64,000 nucleotides of DNA from Calothrix sp. NIES-2098 (GTDB lineage Bacteria; Cyanobacteriota; Cyanobacteriia; Cyanobacteriales; Nostocaceae), in NCBI GenBank assembly GCA_002368175.1, contig AP018172.1:3222001-3286000 (forward strand), given 5' to 3'. Shown piece by piece: positions 18,967-28,155 of this stretch. Positions within the stretch are counted from its first letter, which is position 1. The number at the start of each line of letters is the position of its first letter. The notes under the pieces are model-generated. The model saw only the letters and a program-made list of their open reading frames with translations, did not search any database and had not been told where the DNA came from. The position numbers were made by a program, and so were the translations under genes.

Positions 18967-19953
18967 ATGAGAGATGACCGCGTCACATTACAAATTAATC
19001 TAGCTCCTACGGACTTGCCCCATGCGGTACATATCTTACCGCATCAACTTCGGCAGTGGGCGAGACAAGTAGATGAAGTTTTGCTGGTCTTAGATACCCA
19101 TCAAAGTCGCGGGCGTTTTGCCGAAGGTTGGGAAGAAAGGCTGCCCAAGATGCGAGACCTCATCAATCGGTGTTGTGCTGCTTACCCAAACACCCATTTC
19201 CAGGAAGTAGATTACTCTCCTGAAGTCATGGCTAGTGTTGGCTCCTTATTTTTTGCTCAACCATCAGTCCCAACCAAAGACTACCGCGGTGGCCCTTTTT
19301 ATTCCTACTTTTTTGGTTTGTATGCTGCCAAGCACAATTATGTATTTCATATGGATTCAGACCTAATGTTTGGTGGTGGAAGTCAAACCTGGATTGCTGA
19401 AGGAATACAGCTGTTAGCTAACAAGACTGATGTTTTGACTTGTAGCCCGTTACCCGGGCCACCAACTTCTGATGGTCAATTAAAAACGCAAACTGCTGAA
19501 ACAGAACCTTATGCTTCTTTGGCTTTCCGTTTTTCTCATTTTAGTTCAAGGCTGTTTTTGCTAGATAAACAGCGCTTTAGCACTAAAATGCAACGACTGC
19601 GTTTAAACCCTCCTGCTTTCAGCAATATCGTCAAAGCTTGGATTGAAGGCAATCCTCCCTACGAAATTCCAGAAGTACTCTTTACCCAGGCTATGGTAGA
19701 ACATGGACTGTTTCGAGTTGACTTTTTGGGTCAGGAACCTGGAATGTGGTCTATTCATCCTCCTTACCGTTCAGAGACTTTTTATCAAAAACTCCCAGAA
19801 CTAATTCAAAGAATTGAAACTGGTAATATTCCTGAGGCTCAACGCGGAGATTACGATCTCAACGACTGTTTAATAGACTGGACAGATGTGCGAGTGGCTT
19901 TGCAGAAGAAATACTGGCGCAGGCGATTGATTAAGAAATTGATTCCCATCTGA
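18967..19953 (+). CDS. Putative glycosyltransferase, unrecognised family
   Basis: 328 residues. It has no clear GT2 N-terminal motif. It does show ingredients of a GT-A enzyme: QVDEVLLVLDTHQSRGRF near the N-terminus, and YVFHMDSDLMFGGGS near the middle, where DSD is a plausible metal-binding DxD. GGPFYSYFFGLYAAKHN just before it is typical of the acceptor-side helix. The C-terminus is basic (KKYWRRRLIKK), suggesting loose membrane contact. Its place between flippase and GT2 genes supports a sugar-transfer role, but that is inference. The start has AGGAGGG seven bases upstream. Confidence 0.75.
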   Translation: MRDDRVTLQINLAPTDLPHAVHILPHQLRQWARQVDEVLLVLDTHQSRGRFAEGWEERLPKMRDLINRCCAAYPNTHFQEVDYSPEVMASVGSLFFAQPSVPTKDYRGGPFYSYFFGLYAAKHNYVFHMDSDLMFGGGSQTWIAEGIQLLANKTDVLTCSPLPGPPTSDGQLKTQTAETEPYASLAFRFSHFSSRLFLLDKQRFSTKMQRLRLNPPAFSNIVKAWIEGNPPYEIPEVLFTQAMVEHGLFRVDFLGQEPGMWSIHPPYRSETFYQKLPELIQRIETGNIPEAQRGDYDLNDCLIDWTDVRVALQKKYWRRRLIKKLIPI

Positions 19954-19974
19954 AGCCAAAATTTGGAATAATAC

Positions 19975-21033
19975 ATGGTTAAACCACTCATTAGCATTGT
20001 TATAAACAACTACAACTATGGCAAATTTCTCCGCGATGCCATTGACAGTGTTCTAAATCAGACTTACCCAAACATTGAAGCGATCGTGGTTGATGACGGT
20101 TCTACGGATAACTCTCATCAGATTATCGCTAGCTACGGTTCCCGAATCATCCCTGTACTCAAGTCTAATGGTGGACAAGGATCGGCAATCAATGCAGGTT
20201 TTGCTGCTAGCAAAGGAGAGATTGTAATCTTCTTAGATGCTGATGATTACTTGTTCTCGGATAATGTGGAGCAAGTAGTCGCAGCCTGGAAACCCGATGC
20301 TGCAAAGGTGCAATATCGAATGAGAGTGGTTGATGCGATCGGGAACTTTATATGCATCTATCCAGTGCCAGAATTACCTTTCGATCGGGAAGAAGTTTTG
20401 CCAATTTTGCTTGAAAGGGGGCAATACACAACAACGGTAACTAGTGGCAATGCTTTCAGTCGCTCCGCCTTGGCTCAAATTCTGCCGATGCCAGAATCTG
20501 AGTTTCGCATTTCTGCTGATGGCTATTTGGTTACTCTTGCACCCTTTTATGGTCGGGTAATTTCCATAAATAAACCTCTAGCAACTGGTCGGGTACACGG
20601 AAGTAATTTTTGGGCGATCTCTGGCGAATCAATTCCATCTGAGAGATTGCGCAAGTCAATCAAGCATGACTTTCAGAAGTATAAATTTTTGTCCAGCAAA
20701 GCTACTGAATTAGCATATACAATCTCCCACAAGCTGGGCGATCGTGATTACTTTCACTTGATGAATCGGCTTGCTTCTTTGCGCTTAGATCCACAAAATC
20801 ATCCTTTTCCTACAGATTCACCTTTAGAATTAGCTGGCAAAGGGTATTGGGCAATTTGGAAGTATACAGAGTTTCCGGGCAAAAGAAAGTTGATTTTGAG
20901 TACCTGGTTTATTTGGGTTGGTTTAATGCCTAAGCCTTTAGCTAAACCAGCTATTAATTGGCTGCTGAATTCCCAGACTCGTCCCCAAATTATCAATTGG
21001 TTAATCAAAATAATTCGCTCAATCACTCACTAA
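19975..21033 (+). CDS. Family 2 glycosyltransferase
   Basis: 352 residues. ISIVINNYNYGKFLRDAID, VNQTYPNIEAIVVDDGSTD-type region (here LNQTYPNIEAIVVDDGSTD) and GEIVIFLDADDYL mark a GT2 GT-A domain with metal-binding DADD. The C-terminal half is less conserved and ends in a hydrophobic, tryptophan-containing helix region (TWFIWVGLMPKPLAKPAI). It is 21 bases downstream of the preceding gene and part of the same transcript by spacing. It adds one sugar of the repeat unit; donor and linkage are unknown. Confidence 0.92.
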   Translation: MVKPLISIVINNYNYGKFLRDAIDSVLNQTYPNIEAIVVDDGSTDNSHQIIASYGSRIIPVLKSNGGQGSAINAGFAASKGEIVIFLDADDYLFSDNVEQVVAAWKPDAAKVQYRMRVVDAIGNFICIYPVPELPFDREEVLPILLERGQYTTTVTSGNAFSRSALAQILPMPESEFRISADGYLVTLAPFYGRVISINKPLATGRVHGSNFWAISGESIPSERLRKSIKHDFQKYKFLSSKATELAYTISHKLGDRDYFHLMNRLASLRLDPQNHPFPTDSPLELAGKGYWAIWKYTEFPGKRKLILSTWFIWVGLMPKPLAKPAINWLLNSQTRPQIINWLIKIIRSITH

Positions 21034-21111
21034 TCACCTTCTCTGTTGAGGCGAAACTATAAGTCTATTTACAAGTAGAGAACAAGTAAAAATTTTAGTT
21101 GAGGTCAAAAT

Positions 21112-22041
21112 ATGTTAATTGCTATATGCGTCGCAACTTACCAAAGGCCTGAAGGATTAAAACGCTTGCTAGTTGGTCTGAATCAGTTAACTTTTAGTTA
21201 TGTTGAACATCCTAATATAGAAGTTATTGTTGTTGATAATGATGCCAATCGCTCGGCTGAAGCATTGTTTGAAGACCTCAAGCCGAACTTCAAATGGCAC
21301 CTGAAGTATGTTAGTGAATCACAACGCGGCATTTCTTATGCTCGCAATAAAGCCGTAGCATCCGCCTCACAAGATGCAGACTTTGTGGCTTTTATAGACG
21401 ATGATGAATTTCCCGAACCAAATTGGCTAGAAGAGCTGTTATCTGTACAAAAAATGCATGATGCCGATGTCGTAGGTGGGCCAGTTTTGCCTCGCTTTCT
21501 CACAGATGATGTTCCACAGTGGGTAATCAAAGGAAAATTTTTTGAGCCGCAGCGTTATCCTACTGGCTATCTACTCAAATTTACAGCTACTAATAATGTT
21601 CTGATTCGTTCTCAGGTATTGAAGAGGATGAATAAAATTTTCGACGAGCGTTTTGCTTTAACAGGTGGAGAAGATACTCACTTCTTTATGCGTGTTTACC
21701 GTGCTGGCTACAAATTGGTGTGGGCAGATGAGGCGATCGCTTATGAGTATATACCTCAAAGTCGAATTAATGTGAAGTGGATTCTCCAGCGAGGTTATCG
21801 CTGTTACAGCACCTACGGGTTGTGTGAAAAAGAATTTGATCCCTTACTGCAAGTGTTATCTAGACGAATTACCACCGGGGCTGGAAGAATTGTTCTAGGA
21901 ATAATTAGTCTGTTTCCATCTCTATTTCTCAGCCGACATTTGTTGATTGCAGCCTTACTTCAAATTTATCGGGGTGCAGGAATGTTATCAGGTTTAGCTG
22001 GGAGAAGTTACCAAGAGTACAAAAGCGTTCATGGTGTTTGA
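21112..22041 (+). CDS. Family 2 glycosyltransferase, ExoM-like
   Basis: 309 residues. IAICVATYQRPEGLKRLL, VIVVDNDAN, RGISYARNKAV and FVAFIDDDEFPEPNWLEEL are the GT2 motifs seen in succinoglycan ExoM-type beta-glucosyltransferases; TGGEDTHFFMRVYRAGYKLVW is the acceptor-side motif. A hydrophobic stretch IVLGIISLFPSLFL lies near the C-terminus. ExoM similarity is judged by eye only, so glucose specificity is not claimed. It is the last transferase before the glycosidase. Confidence 0.9.
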   Translation: MLIAICVATYQRPEGLKRLLVGLNQLTFSYVEHPNIEVIVVDNDANRSAEALFEDLKPNFKWHLKYVSESQRGISYARNKAVASASQDADFVAFIDDDEFPEPNWLEELLSVQKMHDADVVGGPVLPRFLTDDVPQWVIKGKFFEPQRYPTGYLLKFTATNNVLIRSQVLKRMNKIFDERFALTGGEDTHFFMRVYRAGYKLVWADEAIAYEYIPQSRINVKWILQRGYRCYSTYGLCEKEFDPLLQVLSRRITTGAGRIVLGIISLFPSLFLSRHLLIAALLQIYRGAGMLSGLAGRSYQEYKSVHGV

Positions 22042-22108
22042 TTGATAAATAAATATATTTCTCAGTCATGACACTTGAGAGTATATCACTAGAAATTTGG
22101 TGTTTTAT

Positions 22109-23275
22109 ATGCTCAAAAATAGGTTAATAACTAGAAGATCTGCTTTGTGGTTAGGCTTAGGAACTGTAGTAGGCATAGGTGCTTTGGTAAAAGGTAAAAC
22201 GACGGACTGGAGCGATCGCAATCAAGTCCTTGGCACTCCAAAAAGAGACTTCAGTGTTGTTGGAAAATTTTCTTTAAAGCAGCGAGCAGCTTCCAAGGGT
22301 TTGATTTATGGGATAGCGATTACTTATCCTAGTATCTCATCAGATCAAAAACTGGCTGCCCTGATTGCTCAAGAGGGTGGGATGCTGGTCCCAGAATGGG
22401 AACTCAAGTGGCAACCCCTCCGCCCCGATCCAGTCAATTTTGATTTTACTCGTACGGATTGGATAGCTAAATTTGCTCGCACTCATGGGATGCTTATGCG
22501 AGGGCACACTCTAGTTTGGCATGAGTCTTTGCCACCTTGGTTCAAAGAAACAGTCAATCGTCAAAATGCCAAACAGTTTTTGACGCAACATATTCAAAAG
22601 GTTGTAGGCCGCTATGCAGGACAAATGCATTCTTGGGATGTGGTAAATGAAGCGATTGACGTAGATGATAAACAGCCCAACAGTTTGCGGAAAACGACAT
22701 GGTTGGAGTTGTTAGGCCCAGATTATATTGACCTTGCTTTTCGTGTTGCTGCTGAGGCTGACCCCAAAGCTTTGTTAGTTTATAATGACTACGGATTGGA
22801 GTATGACACACCTAGACATGAAGCTAAAAGAAATGCTGTCCTAAAATTACTAAAAGGTTTGAAATCTAGGGGAGTGCCAATTCATGCTCTCGGCATTCAA
22901 TCTCACTTGGATGCTAGTGAAAAGCATTTTAATCCTAGAAAATTAAAGAATTTTCTGAGCAATGTTGCAGATCTGGGTCTGAAAATCTTGATTACAGAGC
23001 TAGATGTAACAGATAACAAATTACCTTTAAATCCTGCTGTACGCGATCGCATTGTTGCTACAGTTTATGAGGACTATCTCTCAACAGTATTGAGTGAAAA
23101 AGCAGTGATCGCTGTACTCACCTGGGGATTTAGCGATCGCGATACCTGGCTGTCAGGCTTTAGACCGCGTTCTGATGGTGCAGCAGTCAGACCTTTACCT
23201 CTGGATGCCAACTTAAAACCGAAATTAGCATGGAATGCGATCGCCAGAGCATTAGATCGTGCCCCTAAACGCTAA
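22109..23275 (+). CDS. GH10 endo-1,4-beta-xylanase-like glycosidase
   Basis: 388 residues from ATG 22109; TTG at 22097 is also possible but adds only four residues. The N-terminus KNRLITRRSALWLGLGTVVG looks like a Tat-type or anchored export signal (twin Arg then hydrophobic). The catalytic domain has GHTLVWHESLPPWF, WDVVNEAID with acid/base Glu181, GIQSHLD, and ITELDVTD with nucleophile Glu297, the two GH10 carboxylates. GH10 enzymes cut beta-1,4-xylan or related glucans. Inside an exopolysaccharide cluster it more likely trims or releases the cell's own polymer than digests plant xylan; that is inference. Both catalytic residues are intact. Confidence 0.92.
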   Translation: MLKNRLITRRSALWLGLGTVVGIGALVKGKTTDWSDRNQVLGTPKRDFSVVGKFSLKQRAASKGLIYGIAITYPSISSDQKLAALIAQEGGMLVPEWELKWQPLRPDPVNFDFTRTDWIAKFARTHGMLMRGHTLVWHESLPPWFKETVNRQNAKQFLTQHIQKVVGRYAGQMHSWDVVNEAIDVDDKQPNSLRKTTWLELLGPDYIDLAFRVAAEADPKALLVYNDYGLEYDTPRHEAKRNAVLKLLKGLKSRGVPIHALGIQSHLDASEKHFNPRKLKNFLSNVADLGLKILITELDVTDNKLPLNPAVRDRIVATVYEDYLSTVLSEKAVIAVLTWGFSDRDTWLSGFRPRSDGAAVRPLPLDANLKPKLAWNAIARALDRAPKR

Positions 23276-23469
23276 TTGTTTTTTCTCTGTAAATGTAACT
23301 AAAGCCTTATTGATAACTTCATAGTTTTGTTATCTAATTAGTATATACTACTGTTAACTAGTATAAGCAATTGCAAAGTAATGCTTCATGGCAACTTTAA
23401 ATAAATAAATATTTTATTAGTCTATTGCCTCAAACCTGCAATTTTGAAAGTTTTATGTAGGAAAGACCT

Positions 23470-25710
23470 ATGGAATCAAGAGAATCTATTGATTTAGACT
23501 TTGGTCGTTACTTATCGGTACTGAAACGGCAATGGATACCTGCTACTACTATTTTTGCATCTACAGTAGCTGTTAGCGTTATGGCTACAACGTTTATGAA
23601 GCCATCCTATGAATCAGAAGGGAAATTACTATTCAAAAGTCCCTCTTTTAACGTAGTAGGAACGAATCTTTTGCCTAATGGCTCTGAAGGACAGGCAACA
23701 GGAGATTTGAAATCTTTAGTATCCAATCAAAACCCTATTAGCAGTCAAATAGAAGTTATTTCTTCTCCCACATTGTTGCAACGAACAATAGACGAACTAC
23801 AACTCAAAAATGACAAAGGCGAACCGCTAACAGTTGAAGCCCTAAAACAACGCTTAACTCTGAAAATTGTTGGCGGAACAGATGTATTGCTAGTTAGCTA
23901 TAAAAGCCCTGACCCGGAAACAGCAGCGGCAGTAGTTAACACAGTGATGAATATTTACTTGGAAAACGATAGTAATACAAATCGGGCTGAGGCAGAAGCA
24001 ACTCGTAGATTTATGGCCAAGCAGCTACCTAACACAAGAGCTGCTGTTCAGGAAGCGGAAGGAGCGCTCCGCAGATTTAAACAGAGTAATAACATTGTTG
24101 ATTTAATCGAGGAGACAAGATCCGCAGTTGCGATTATTGGCAATTTAGACAATAGTATTAATGCTACTAGAGCTGAATTAGATCAAGCAACAGCCCAAAG
24201 TAACGAACTACGTCAAAAAGTAGCTTTAAATTCTCAACAAGCGCTTTCTGCAAGTGCTGTGAGTCAGTCACCAGCAGTACAGGGAATTGTGACACAACTT
24301 CAAGATGTAGAACGGCAGTTAGCTACAGAACGCAGCCGTTTCCAGGATGAAAACCCTGTCATTATTAATCTAGAAGCTAAAAAAGCTAACTTGAAAGCTC
24401 TTTTACAACAAGAAATTGGACAGGCTGGTGGCAATCCATCAAATATTCAACCAAGAACATTACAAATAGGCGAAACTAAGCAAAACCTGATCAATACTTT
24501 TCTGCAAGCAGAGGTTCAACGTCAAGGTTTAGCTCAAAAACTGACTTCCTTGTATAATTCTCGAGGTGCTTACGAAAAACGGGTAAAAGTCATACCCCAG
24601 TTAGAACAACAACAACGCGAGTTAGAAAGAAGGCTGGAAGTAGCCCAATCTACTTACCAAACACTCTTGAAAAAGATTCAAGAATTGCAAGTAGCAGAAA
24701 ATGATAATACGCCTAACGCTCGGATCATTGCTAGAGGTTTAGTTCCCACTAAACCAGGATTAGGGCTAAAACCCATAGTTTGGCTTTTGGGTATTTTGTT
24801 AGGTGCCTTTTTGTCCACGACTGCTGTTGTGTTTCTAGAAACGAGAGACAGATCTCTCAAAACACTCAATGAAATTAGAGAAATATTTGGTAGATACACC
24901 TTATTAGGGATAGTTCCCTCATCTACGAAAAAGTTGCGATCGCGTAATCGAGAGGCAGAATTAGCACCTCCAGAAATTGCGGTTATAGATACGCCTCAGT
25001 CTTTAACTAGCGAAATCTATCGCATGATTCAAGCCAATTTGAGATTTTTGAGTTCAGATAAGGTACTAAAAACTATTGTTGTCAGTAGTGCAGTTCCTAA
25101 AGAAGGCAAGTCTACAGTTTCGGCTAACTTAGCAGCAGCGATCGCGCAATTAGGACGCCGAGTTCTATTAATTGATGCAGATATGCGAGTTCCTTCTCAG
25201 CATCATCTGTGGCAAATTACCAATTCAGCAGGATTGAGCGATGTACTTGTTGGCGAAGCTGAATTTAAAACTGTTGCTTGTAACGTCATCGAAAATCTTG
25301 ATGTTTTAACTGCTGGCGTTAGGCCTCCTAATCCACTGGCTTTGTTAGATTCCAAACGGATGGCATCATTGATTCAGGATTTTTCCAGTCAATATGATTT
25401 TGTAATTATTGATGCCCCACCTCTGCTGCTTGCCGCTGACGCTTCGACTTTAAGCCACATGACCGATGGAATTTTGTTAGTGGCTCGTCCTGGAGTCATT
25501 GATTCTAACAGTGCTAATCATGCTAAAGAGATGTTAGAGCGCTCCGGTCACAACGTCTTAGGTTTATTGGTGAATGGCATAGATGAGAAAAATGAATTTA
25601 GTCGTCAGTACTATACCAAAGAATATTTTCCTGCTGAAGAAGGGATGCAGGAATATAAGATACAAACAAGAAAGGATGGCGTTTTAAGTTCCTACAACAA
25701 ATTTAAGTAA
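23470..25710 (+). CDS. Wzc-like chain-length regulator and tyrosine autokinase
   Basis: 746 residues. An N-terminal Wzz domain with one membrane segment near residues 22-40, a long periplasmic coiled coil (about 190-420), a second membrane segment (VWLLGILLGAFLSTTAVVF) and a cytoplasmic BY-kinase. The kinase has Walker A with Lys547 (PKEGKST), Walker A' LLIDADMRVP and Walker B DFVIIDAPP. The C-terminus carries five tyrosines in about 30 residues (from RQYYTKEYF onward), the usual autophosphorylation cluster. It controls polymer length and export with an outer-membrane Wza. No Wza or Wzb phosphatase gene is in this window. GTAGGAAAG precedes the ATG. Confidence 0.95.
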   Translation: MESRESIDLDFGRYLSVLKRQWIPATTIFASTVAVSVMATTFMKPSYESEGKLLFKSPSFNVVGTNLLPNGSEGQATGDLKSLVSNQNPISSQIEVISSPTLLQRTIDELQLKNDKGEPLTVEALKQRLTLKIVGGTDVLLVSYKSPDPETAAAVVNTVMNIYLENDSNTNRAEAEATRRFMAKQLPNTRAAVQEAEGALRRFKQSNNIVDLIEETRSAVAIIGNLDNSINATRAELDQATAQSNELRQKVALNSQQALSASAVSQSPAVQGIVTQLQDVERQLATERSRFQDENPVIINLEAKKANLKALLQQEIGQAGGNPSNIQPRTLQIGETKQNLINTFLQAEVQRQGLAQKLTSLYNSRGAYEKRVKVIPQLEQQQRELERRLEVAQSTYQTLLKKIQELQVAENDNTPNARIIARGLVPTKPGLGLKPIVWLLGILLGAFLSTTAVVFLETRDRSLKTLNEIREIFGRYTLLGIVPSSTKKLRSRNREAELAPPEIAVIDTPQSLTSEIYRMIQANLRFLSSDKVLKTIVVSSAVPKEGKSTVSANLAAAIAQLGRRVLLIDADMRVPSQHHLWQITNSAGLSDVLVGEAEFKTVACNVIENLDVLTAGVRPPNPLALLDSKRMASLIQDFSSQYDFVIIDAPPLLLAADASTLSHMTDGILLVARPGVIDSNSANHAKEMLERSGHNVLGLLVNGIDEKNEFSRQYYTKEYFPAEEGMQEYKIQTRKDGVLSSYNKFK

Positions 25711-26427
25711 GTTTTGTAGCAATTTTAGGGAACTTACTAACAAAGTCATAGGGTGCATCTCATATTGGCAAATCCCCTGAAACCAAAATCTACTAGCTCA
25801 AAAATAAAGCTTGCTTTTGAAGGGTAACTTTAAATAAGTTTTTTGTTGTTGTTCATTCAGCAATGGGACTCTCTGGGATTTGGGCATCTCAGGGAATTCC
25901 AATATTGACGATATTGACAAGTTTGATTCTTCACAAATGATTTAAGATTACTAGTTTTGCCAAACTTTAATTAATAACTTTCGCTTTTTGCAGATATCGT
26001 CAAAAAAATCGTGAGATTAAATCATAACTTGAGGTCTGAATTCTGACTTTCAGTGTTCACGGGTGCTTACAAGTCGGGAAACCCCTTCGTACCCATCGCT
26101 ACCGAAGCCCCTACGTCGCTACCGCTACGCTAAGACCACACAACTGTCCTCCACAACTTACTGTCTCTCCAACGCAGTAGCTTGGCTATACAAACGAAGT
26201 CCACTAGCCTGTGATAACGCCTAAAGGCGAACGCGGACTCAAGAATAAAAGCGTTAATTTAGACGGATTTGGTATCCTTCCTTCAAATTCAAGCAAATAT
26301 TCTTCTAGATTTTTGCGGAATGTATCATACTACTCTAGAAGTCAATGTTGCGATTTAAACTTTAGCAATTGCTACCCACTTAAATGGTTAGCGCTAGGAT
26401 ATCCATGTCTTTTTTCGCAGTATAAAT
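25711..26427. other. Non-coding region with Nostoc-type dispersed repeat
   Basis: 717 bases without a credible gene. About 26050-26240 is a degenerate repetitive tract (AAGTCGGGAAACC, CGCTACCGCTACGCTAAG, AACGCCTAAAGGCGAACGC), of the type scattered between genes in Nostoc-like genomes. The last part must hold the promoter of the SLH protein gene. Confidence 0.5.
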
Positions 26428-28065
26428 ATGGCGCAAAATTTTTACGTAAATCCAGGGACTGGCAGTGATAGCAACGCGGGTAGCCAACAAGCACCCTTCA
26501 AAACGATTACCCAAGCCCTCAAGGTTGCTACTTCAGGCAGCAAAATTCAACTGGCAGACGGTAGTTACAATGCAACTACTGGTGAAATCTTCCCCCTAAC
26601 TGTTCCCGCAGGTGTAATAGTGGTGGGTAACGAAGCCAACAAAGGTAGCAGCGTTGTGATTGAAGGTAGCGGTAACTACCTCAGCCGTACATTTGCTGGG
26701 CAAAACGTGACCTTCGTGCTACTGAATGGTTCAGAACTGCGGGGAGTAAATGTAACAAATCCAGCTACCCGTGGTTCTGCCGTTTGGGTAGAATCTAGTA
26801 CGCCTACTGTTGCTAATAGTACCTTCAGCAATTCCAAGCGTGAAGGAGTCTTTGCCACTGGCGATGCAAATCCAGTAATTCTCGGCAATGTTTTCTCTGA
26901 GAATGCTGCCAATGGTGTTTCCATAGCTAAAAATTCTAAAGGGGAAGTTAAAAGTAACACCTTCTTTAAAACAGGTTATGGTATTGCTGTTAGTGATGCT
27001 GCATCACCCACAATTGTAGATAACAAAATTTCTGAAAACCGTTCTGGGATTGTTGTTTCTGGTACTGCCCGTCCTATTCTACGTAATAATATCAGTGAAA
27101 AAAATACTGATGATGGTCTCACGGTGATTGCAAGTGCCCTCCCAGATTTGGGTAGTGCTGATAATCCAGGGGGTAACGTTCTACGCAACAACGGTAAGTT
27201 TGATTTGCAAAACGCTGGTAGCAACACACTAATTTCTGTCGGTAATCAAATAGATCCGACTAAAATATCCGGCAAAATTGAGTTTGCTTCTACTCCAATC
27301 CCAACGCCGACACCCACACCAACACCAACTCCCACTCCTACACCGACACCAACTCCTACCCCCACGCCAACACCAACACCAACGCCAACTCCCACCCCGA
27401 CACCCACACCAACGCCTACACCCATACCTATACCTGTACCAACTCCTACACCGACGCCAACCCCCACTCCTACACCAACGCCTACACCTAGCGACTTAAC
27501 AGACATTGGTAATCATTGGGCAGCTGCGTTTATTCGAGAATTAGTTAAACAGGGGATAGTTAGCGGTTTTCCCGATCGCACTTTTAAACCTGATGCTACG
27601 ATGACCAGGGCACAATATGCTGCCTTACTTGTAAAAGCTTTCAACCCATCTCCAAACCGTGCAGCTACCAAATTCAAAGATGTGCCAGCAGACTTTTGGG
27701 CAGCTAAGGTAATTCAGCAAGCATATCAAGGTTTGTTTCTCTCTGGTTTCCCTGATGGTAGCTTCCACCCCAACCAAAATATCCAGCGCGTGCAAGTTAT
27801 AGTCTCTCTGGTAAATGGGCTGGGATTATCTGGTAGTGGTACAACAGCTTACAAATTTGATGACCAAGCCAAGATTCCCGACTATGCCAAGGATGAAGTA
27901 GCAAAAGCGATAGATAAGGAGATTATTGTCAATTACCCGAATCCCAAACAACTTAACCCTACCCGCGATGCTACACGCGCTGAGGTAGCGGCACTAGTTT
28001 ATCAAGCTTTAGTAGATGCTGGCCGTGTAGCGGCGATTAAATCGCCTTATATTGTAGTTGGTTAA
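26428..28065 (+). CDS. Beta-helix (DUF1565) surface protein with Pro-Thr linker and SLH domains
   Basis: 545 residues in three parts. Residues 1 to about 285 form a right-handed beta-helix of the DUF1565 type (FYVNPGTGSDSNAGS at the start, then NPVILGNVFSENAANGVSI-like coils). A 66-residue linker is made almost only of Thr-Pro pairs. The C-terminus has three S-layer homology repeats, with TRAQ, QRVQ and TRAE motifs. SLH repeats bind secondary wall polysaccharide or peptidoglycan, so the protein should be outside the cytoplasm; the beta-helix suggests polysaccharide contact. No signal peptide is visible at the N-terminus. A terminator follows. It sits directly after the exopolysaccharide cluster. 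Confidence 0.9.
   Translation: MAQNFYVNPGTGSDSNAGSQQAPFKTITQALKVATSGSKIQLADGSYNATTGEIFPLTVPAGVIVVGNEANKGSSVVIEGSGNYLSRTFAGQNVTFVLLNGSELRGVNVTNPATRGSAVWVESSTPTVANSTFSNSKREGVFATGDANPVILGNVFSENAANGVSIAKNSKGEVKSNTFFKTGYGIAVSDAASPTIVDNKISENRSGIVVSGTARPILRNNISEKNTDDGLTVIASALPDLGSADNPGGNVLRNNGKFDLQNAGSNTLISVGNQIDPTKISGKIEFASTPIPTPTPTPTPTPTPTPTPTPTPTPTPTPTPTPTPTPTPTPTPIPIPVPTPTPTPTPTPTPTPTPSDLTDIGNHWAAAFIRELVKQGIVSGFPDRTFKPDATMTRAQYAALLVKAFNPSPNRAATKFKDVPADFWAAKVIQQAYQGLFLSGFPDGSFHPNQNIQRVQVIVSLVNGLGLSGSGTTAYKFDDQAKIPDYAKDEVAKAIDKEIIVNYPNPKQLNPTRDATRAEVAALVYQALVDAGRVAAIKSPYIVVG
27292..27489 (+). repeat. Thr-Pro dipeptide-coding repeat
   Basis: 33 consecutive X-Pro codon pairs, of which 29 are Thr-Pro, three Ile-Pro and one Val-Pro. 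Synonymous codons vary freely (ACA, ACT, ACC, ACG; CCA, CCT, CCC, CCG), so selection keeps the protein sequence rather than the DNA repeat. It links the beta-helix to the SLH domains. Confidence 0.95.
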
Positions 28066-28111
28066 TTTCTAGAAATAGCCGACAGGTTAGAACCTGCGGC
28101 TATACAAATAA

Positions 28112-28129
28112 AGCCCGCTTTTGCGGGCT
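28112..28129 (+). terminator. Terminator after the SLH protein gene
   Basis: A perfect 7-bp stem AGCCCGC / GCGGGCT with TTTT loop, 46 bases after the stop codon. A T-run is lacking on the plus strand, so termination may be partial. Confidence 0.6.
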
Positions 28130-28155
28130 AGAAATAACTAAGAAAAGATGTTAGA

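Noticed and set aside
26050..26240. Possible CRISPR-like repeats
   Set aside because: The units are irregular in length and sequence, with no uniform spacers; they fit dispersed Nostoc intergenic repeats.
27246..27506. 86-codon minus-strand frame of Gly-Val repeats
   Set aside because: It is the complement of the Thr-Pro codon repeat of the SLH protein and has no separate support.
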